Positions 5,503 to 9,469 of a stretch of 9,469 nucleotides of DNA are shown here, in pieces. Both the position numbers and the translations under genes were made by a program. The first letter of the stretch is position 1. Every line of letters begins with the position of its first letter. Location of the stretch: NCBI GenBank assembly GCA_031258265.1, contig JAIRNB010000222.1, forward strand, positions 1 to 9,469. The letters run 5' to 3'. A model generated the notes under the pieces. That model had not been told where the DNA came from. It ran no database searches and saw only the letters and a list, made by a program, of their open reading frames with translations. Source of the DNA: Treponema sp. GTDB taxonomy: Bacteria > Spirochaetota > Spirochaetia > Treponematales > Breznakiellaceae.

Positions 5503-6417
5503 TCATTCCCCCAGAAGATTGATACCCAGGATGGCGAGGGCGGCGAAGGTGCCGGGAAAAAAGATCATCCAGGGGGCGCTGAAGATCACGGTCTGTCCTT
5601 CCTGAAGGATGTTTCCCCAGCTTGGCAGGGGGGGCTTGATCCCGGCCCCCAGGTAACTGAGGGCCGCTTCCACCGTCATAGCCTGGGCGCAGGTAAAACT
5701 CATTTGGGCGGCCAGGGGGGAAAGGATGTTGGGAAGAATCTGGAAAAAGAGGATTCGGCCCCGCCCCGCCCCCTGAAGCCGGGCGGTGTCGATGTAGGGC
5801 TGGGAACGGATGACCAGGGCGGTGGAACGGACCAGCCGCGCCGTTACCGGGGTGGCGGCCAGGGCCAGAACGACGATCAGGCAGGCGGCGTTTCCCCCCA
5901 GGGCAGTCATCAGGGCAATGGCTAAAAGCAGATTGGGAACGGCCCGCAGGGCGTCGCAGAGGCCCATCAAAAAAAATTCCCGGACCCCCTCGGCGTAAAG
6001 GCCGATAAGGAGGGCCAGGAGGGCGGAAAGGGCGGCGGAGGAAAGCCCGATCCCCAGGGAGATTCGCCCCCCCGCGAGAACCCGGGCCAGGAGGTCCCGG
6101 CCCAGGGTATCCGTGCCAAACCAGTGTTCTGCCGACGGGGGCCGGAGCCGCCGGGTCATATCGATCTGGTAGGGGGAGGCCCTGACAAAGAGGGGACCGA
6201 AAAGGGAGAGGGAACTTATCACAAAGACGATAATAAGACCCGGGGAAAGACGGCGGAGTCCCCGCGGCCCTGTAGCACAGATTCTGAAATGCGGCGCCCA
6301 GGGGGGTAGCCGGAGACCTTGGGCTCCGGCGCAGGGGGGGCGGGCAGAAAACGCCCCCCGCCGGGACTGATGACCGGTATGAGCCCCCCCCTTAAATAAA
6401 CATAAAAATTTTTTCAC
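5503..6417 (-). CDS. ABC transporter permease, DppC/OppC type
   Basis: The 304-residue product is the second inner-membrane permease of a peptide/nickel (Dpp/Opp) importer. After an unusually long basic N-terminal tail (about 57 residues) come the first membrane helix (about 58-79), the family block HWFGTDTLGRDL (98-109), further helices, and the EAA-type coupling loop from Y208 to N230 (core RLQGAGRGRILFFQILPN) that contacts the ATPase. SYLGAGIKPPLPSWG follows at 254-268. It ends immediately after NLLGE; relatives usually carry about ten more residues of the GLRDALDPR type, so the C-terminus looks clipped. The GTG start overlaps the dppB-like stop as GTGA, with AGGAG seven bases upstream. 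No ATPase gene follows; the next DNA is the tandem-repeat region. Confidence 0.88.
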   Translation of the reverse strand: MKKFLCLFKGGAHTGHQSRRGAFSARPPCAGAQGLRLPPWAPHFRICATGPRGLRRLSPGLIIVFVISSLSLFGPLFVRASPYQIDMTRRLRPPSAEHWFGTDTLGRDLLARVLAGGRISLGIGLSSAALSALLALLIGLYAEGVREFFLMGLCDALRAVPNLLLAIALMTALGGNAACLIVVLALAATPVTARLVRSTALVIRSQPYIDTARLQGAGRGRILFFQILPNILSPLAAQMSFTCAQAMTVEAALSYLGAGIKPPLPSWGNILQEGQTVIFSAPWMIFFPGTFAALAILGINLLGE

Positions 6418-7373
6418 CGCCGTTCTCCTGGTTCCGGATTAAGCCGGGGATCCGAGAGGAAGATCAGAAAGTCGATGAGCAGGTTAAGCCCCTGGTTCAA
6501 CAGGGCGCAGAGCAGCACCACCGCCTGAATCACGGGGAGGTCCCTCCTGGCGATAGACGAGGCGGTGAGGGCGCCGATTCCGGGAATTCCAAAAACCGAT
6601 TCCACCACCGCCGCCCCGGAAAGGGCGCCGATAAAGCCCTGGCCAAGGACGCTTAAGACCGGGGCCAGGGTATTGGGAAGGGCATGGCGGAAGCTAAGGA
6701 TGATCTCCCCGGCTCCCTTGGATTTGGCAAAACGTATGTAGTCCCGCTCCAGGGTTTCCGCCAGGCTTGAACGAATCACCCGCATGAGGAGGGCGGCGTA
6801 CATCAGGGCCAGGGCGATCCCCGGCAGGCTTATGGACCGGAGGTGGGCAAGAAAGCCGGCGGCGGGGGGGACATAACCGGCGGCGGGGAACCAGCGCAGC
6901 CCCACGGCAAAAACAAGGATCAAAAAAAGCCCCAGGAGAAAGCCGGGAACCGAAACGCCCCCCAGGACGGCAAGGGAGCAGGCGAGGTCCGCGGGACTTC
7001 CCTTTCTCAAGGCCGCCGCGGTGCCCAGGGGAAAGGCGATAAGGATGCCGAGGATCAGGGAAAAGAGGGCCAGGGAAAAAGTGGGGGCCGCGCGGCCTGC
7101 GAGGAGGGCCGCCACGGGAAGGCCGTTCCCCGTGGAGAGTCCCAGGTCTCCCCGGAGGAAAGCGGCGATCCAGCGGAGGTAACGCCGGGCCAGGCCCAGG
7201 TCCAGGCCCATCCGCCGGCGCTGAAGAAGAATATCCTCCGGCGCGGCATCGGGTCCCAGCAGGGCGGCGGCGGAGTCCCCGGGGAGAAGGGCCCCCAGGC
7301 AGAAAACCGCCAGGGACACCAGAATAAGCACCGGAAAAACAGCAAGGAGGCGGCGGCCCAGGTATCTTCCCAT
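6414..7373 (-). CDS. ABC transporter permease, DppB/OppB type
   Basis: The 319-residue product is the first inner-membrane permease of the same importer. It starts with the typical MGRYLGRRLL followed by a helix to about residue 30, then PGDSAAALLG. Helices continue at about 98-120, 132-158, 180-200, 240-258 and 283-307. The EAA coupling loop spans D211 to N234 (core IRFAKSKGAGEIILSFRHAL), followed by VVESVFGIPGIG (257-268) and the usual end LSDPRLNPEPGERR. Length and order are normal for the family. The ATG is 14 bases after the stop of the binding-protein gene, with AGGG seven bases upstream. Its stop overlaps the start of the next permease by four bases. Whether it moves peptides, nickel or sugars cannot be told from the permease. 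Confidence 0.92.
   Translation of the reverse strand: MGRYLGRRLLAVFPVLILVSLAVFCLGALLPGDSAAALLGPDAAPEDILLQRRRMGLDLGLARRYLRWIAAFLRGDLGLSTGNGLPVAALLAGRAAPTFSLALFSLILGILIAFPLGTAAALRKGSPADLACSLAVLGGVSVPGFLLGLFLILVFAVGLRWFPAAGYVPPAAGFLAHLRSISLPGIALALMYAALLMRVIRSSLAETLERDYIRFAKSKGAGEIILSFRHALPNTLAPVLSVLGQGFIGALSGAAVVESVFGIPGIGALTASSIARRDLPVIQAVVLLCALLNQGLNLLIDFLIFLSDPRLNPEPGERR
6425..6429 (-). promoter_or_regulatory. Ribosome-binding site of the dppC-like gene
   Basis: AGGAG on the minus strand lies inside the end of the dppB-like gene, seven bases before the GTG at 6417. It supports that start and translational coupling through the GTGA overlap. Confidence 0.75.
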
Positions 7374-7387
7374 GCGGAAACCCTATC

Positions 7388-8956
7388 TTATTCTCGCGTT
7401 CTGGTTCTCGCGTTCCAGAAGTACAGGCCGTTATAAGAGGTCAAGCCTTCCAGCTTTTCATTCCAGGCATGGGTCTGATAAAAGCGGCCCAGGCTGATAA
7501 CGGGAAGATATTCCCATGAATACCCCTGGAGGATTTCCCAGTGATTCCTCGCCTCCTCCCGGCTTTGGGCGGAATTAAAATCCCGCAGATACCGGGCCAA
7601 GAGGGGATCCTCCGACCAGCCGGGAAAACCGGGGCTCAGGTACAGTTTAAGGGACGGCACGGGGACGGAAAAAAAACTGGAGGTGTAGATGTCGTAGCGG
7701 GAAGGATCGGTCCGGTACTGCAGCAGGGTAGGCCAGTCCACCACGCTCATCTCCGCCTTGATCCCCGCCTTTTCAAGCTGGGCCATAAGCACAAGCACCC
7801 CCCGGTCGGTGGTCCCCGGAACCGATGTAAGAATCCGCAGAGTCGAACCGGAGTAGGCGGTCTCTTTGAGCAGCTCCCGGGCCAGGGCGGGGTCCCCCCG
7901 GTTGTAGTGTTCTTCCCCGGCGGAGGAACTCCAGAATTCCTGGCTGTCCTCCATGTAAGAGGAACCCAATTCGTACTGTTCCCCAAAGACCGCGGCCATG
8001 ATCTCCCCTGCGTTGATGGCGGCGTTCAAAGCCCGCCGGAAACGGGGATCGGCGCAGGGGCCCTGTTTTTTGTTGAATACCAGGGCCAAAGTTCCCGCCT
8101 GATAACTCAGGGACCTTAGACTCCGCTCTCCCCGGATCACGGGAATATCATCGTTGTCTACATTGTAATCCACGTCGAACTGGCCGGTCAAAAGCCCCGC
8201 CAGCCTGGTACTTGCCTGGGGGACAATGTGGTAGTAAAGCAAATCGATCCGGGGGTCCTTGCGGCCCGCCCAGCCGTCGGTTCCCCCTCCCGGCGGACCG
8301 TAGCCCCGGTACTGGGGAAATTTTTCCAGGAGAATGTACTGGCCGCTCTTCCACTCCACAAAACGGAAGGGGCCGGTGCCGGTGTAAACCCGCATAAAGC
8401 CCCGCTCGTCTTCCCCGGCGCAGGCGGCGGCGCTGGTAATGATCGCCGCCTGGGGGGCGGCGGCGATCATGTCGGGGAACGTAACCGCGGGGCCGGCAAA
8501 GCGAATCTGAACGGTATCGGGGGAAACAATCTCAAAGCGGGAATCCCCGGCCAGTTCCCTGGCGGGGGCATAGGATTCAATCCAGCGGTTCATGGAAGCC
8601 CTGACATCTTCGGCCTTCATCAGCGTACCGTCATGGAAAGGCACATCCCTCCTCAGCCGGAAACTCAGCAGCCTCCCGTCAGCGGAAATATCGAAACTCT
8701 CCGCCAGTTCCGGGACCACGGCGGAACGGCTGTTCAGGGTTACCAGCTTTTCCCAAATCTGGCCGGCCCCAATCTGCCGGGCGATAAGGGTGCTGTTCTT
8801 GTGCAGGTCCAGGGAAGGAGACTCCTGCATCACCGCCACATTGACAACCCGCAAAGCCCCTGCCCCGCTCCGTTCCTTCCCCCCCAGGGCAAAAACGGCG
8901 CCCCCCAGGCAAAGGGTAACGCAAAAAAAACCAAAGAACCCACAACGATGACCCAT
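7388..8956 (-). CDS. Extracytoplasmic solute-binding protein, family 5 (DppA/OppA type)
   Basis: The 522-residue product is the periplasmic binding component of the importer. An N-terminal hydrophobic signal sequence (about 6-23, ending VFALGG) lacks a lipobox cysteine, so it looks like a type I signal peptide. The family signature runs from about 82 to 118 (PELAESFDISADGRLLSFRL, then VPFHDGTLMKAEDV). TGTGPFRFVEWKSG and the two-lobe arrangement through to the C-terminal GLYFWNAR are typical. Family members bind peptides, nickel, haem or oligosaccharides, and sequence alone does not decide. It is the first gene of the operon, directly followed by the two permeases. A 14-bp direct duplication overlaps its stop (7391-7415). 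No Shine-Dalgarno sequence precedes its ATG. Confidence 0.92.
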   Translation of the reverse strand: MGHRCGFFGFFCVTLCLGGAVFALGGKERSGAGALRVVNVAVMQESPSLDLHKNSTLIARQIGAGQIWEKLVTLNSRSAVVPELAESFDISADGRLLSFRLRRDVPFHDGTLMKAEDVRASMNRWIESYAPARELAGDSRFEIVSPDTVQIRFAGPAVTFPDMIAAAPQAAIITSAAACAGEDERGFMRVYTGTGPFRFVEWKSGQYILLEKFPQYRGYGPPGGGTDGWAGRKDPRIDLLYYHIVPQASTRLAGLLTGQFDVDYNVDNDDIPVIRGERSLRSLSYQAGTLALVFNKKQGPCADPRFRRALNAAINAGEIMAAVFGEQYELGSSYMEDSQEFWSSSAGEEHYNRGDPALARELLKETAYSGSTLRILTSVPGTTDRGVLVLMAQLEKAGIKAEMSVVDWPTLLQYRTDPSRYDIYTSSFFSVPVPSLKLYLSPGFPGWSEDPLLARYLRDFNSAQSREEARNHWEILQGYSWEYLPVISLGRFYQTHAWNEKLEGLTSYNGLYFWNARTRTRE

Positions 8957-8962
8957 ATAACC

Positions 8963-8991
8963 ATGATACCCGGAAGGCCGGGGATAACCAA
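8963..8991 (-). promoter_or_regulatory. Putative promoter of the ABC transporter operon, leaderless arrangement
   Basis: On the minus strand TTGGTT (8986-8991) is followed after exactly 17 bases by TATCAT (8963-8968). The predicted transcription start is 8956, the A of the ATG of the binding-protein gene. The spacer contains an inverted repeat CCCGG-AAGG-CCGGG (8969-8982) that could be an operator. Confidence 0.5.
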
Positions 8992-9021
8992 GGCATTAGA
9001 TATTTTCAGTTTGTGACGCAG

Positions 9022-9133
9022 TTTGGGCGCATCCCCGCCTTTGCTTTCGCAACGGCGGGGACCGGGCTATCGCTGCAATTCCTCGACTTTACCTGCGGTA
9101 AAGTCTGCGGTATTTCCGCTCTATCCCTTGCGC
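9022..9133. repeat. Branched structured repeat element, copy 2
   Basis: It shares with copy 1 (4867-5018) the end blocks TTTGGGCGCAT (9022-9032) and ATCCCTTGCGC (9123-9133) and the internal blocks ACCGGGC (9061-9067), CCTC (9081-9084) and TGCGGT (9106-9111). The stems differ in sequence but stay paired: CCCCGCC-T-TTGC/GCAA-C-GGCGGGG (9033-9060), GACTTTACC-TGC-GGTAAAGTC (9085-9105) and GCGG/CCGC (9107-9119). GCGCA and TGCGC can close the whole. It lies between the divergent transporter operon and the Rpn gene. Confidence 0.7.
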
Positions 9134-9247
9134 GGAAGAAAGCATTGGTCCAGAACCGGCGCATGGATACCCATGACAAGCTGCCGGAGGGTAAATGCCG
9201 ATGCCCTGGTTGTTGCGCGGGACCCGCTTTGAGTTTTAAGCCCTGGT

Positions 9248-9275
9248 TTGCTTTTTCCTATTCCTCCGGTATAGT
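9248..9275 (+). promoter_or_regulatory. Putative promoter of the Rpn-family gene, leaderless arrangement
   Basis: TTGCTT (9248-9253) is followed after 16 bases by TATAGT (9270-9275). The predicted transcription start is about 9282, one base before the ATG at 9283, and no ribosome-binding site is present. Confidence 0.45.
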
Positions 9276-9282
9276 AATACCC

Positions 9283-9469
9283 ATGAACATCATGCTCCCC
9301 AAGGTTGACATCGCCTTCAAACTCCTGTTCGGCGACCAGCGCAGCAAAAACATCCTGGCCGATTTCTTAAAAGCCGTCCTGCCTAACCTGGCAGACGAGG
9401 AGTTTGAGGAACTAACCATCGTGGACCCGCATCTGAAACGGGAGTTTGCCCGGGACAAGCTGGAATTCC
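9283..9469 (+). CDS. Rpn-family recombination-promoting nuclease / PD-(D/E)XK transposase-like, 5' part
   Basis: Only the first 62 codons are in the window. The N-terminus MNIMLPKVDIAFKLLFGD, continuing RSKNILADFLKAVLP and then LTIVDPHLKREFARDK, matches the start of Rpn/PD-(D/E)XK transposase-like proteins, which commonly open with a P-K-x-D-x-x-F-K-x-x-F-G pattern. Family members are DNA nucleases that promote recombination and are often multicopy. The catalytic D and (D/E)XK residues lie beyond the right edge, so activity cannot be judged. An in-frame ATG at 9292 is an alternative start. Its promoter sits directly upstream, and structured-repeat copy 2 lies about 150 bases before it. Confidence 0.75.
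   Translation, partial: MNIMLPKVDIAFKLLFGDQRSKNILADFLKAVLPNLADEEFEELTIVDPHLKREFARDKLEF

Noticed and set aside
9022..9133. Integron attC site
   Set aside because: The folded shape and the nearby nuclease gene suggested it, but the ends do not carry RYYYAAC/GTTRRRY cores and no integrase is in the window.
9463..9468. GAATTC at the right edge as a cloning boundary
   Set aside because: A six-base site at the edge of an arbitrary window is easily chance, and the reading frame is open across it.

Overview
The window looks like a moderately GC-rich bacterial chromosome. A host-associated spirochaete, such as a termite-gut treponeme, is my best guess. The clues are a FliL-like flagellar protein, an Rpn-family nuclease and intergenic DNA full of hairpin repeats. 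No rRNA or other phylogenetic marker is present, so this is inference at low to moderate confidence.

Layout from left to right. Positions 1-413 hold no convincing gene but contain a long inverted repeat. A leftward pair follows: a small cupin (1536-1880) and then a CcrM-type adenine methyltransferase (414-1508). A divergent promoter region with a nested palindrome (1912-1948) separates this pair from a rightward pair, an MscS-type channel (2017-3048) overlapping a FliL-like membrane protein (3041-3667). That pair converges, with a five-base gap, on a leftward sugar kinase of the N-acetylhexosamine 1-kinase type (3673-4797).

Positions 4798-5502 carry the kinase promoter, a branched structured repeat (4867-5018), two more hairpins and a three-copy diverged tandem repeat (5178-5474). 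A leftward peptide/nickel-type ABC transporter operon follows: substrate-binding protein (7388-8956), permease B (6414-7373) and permease C (5503-6417). No ATPase genes accompany it. Between this operon and the right edge lie a second copy of the structured repeat (9022-9133) and the first 62 codons of an Rpn-family nuclease gene (9283 onward).

How the parts work together. The importer and the kinase fit scavenging of peptides and amino sugars. MscS answers osmotic stress and the FliL-like protein probably serves flagella or another membrane complex. CcrM would mark GANTC sites and may control its own gene.

Three observations deserve most attention. Two intergenic copies of one branched element keep their junction sequences and their pairing while their stem sequences differ. 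Three first-in-transcript genes have promoters placed so that their mRNAs would be leaderless. A near-perfect 37-bp palindrome sits in the cupin/mscS divergent region. All structures, promoters and counts were read by eye, without folding or database searches.
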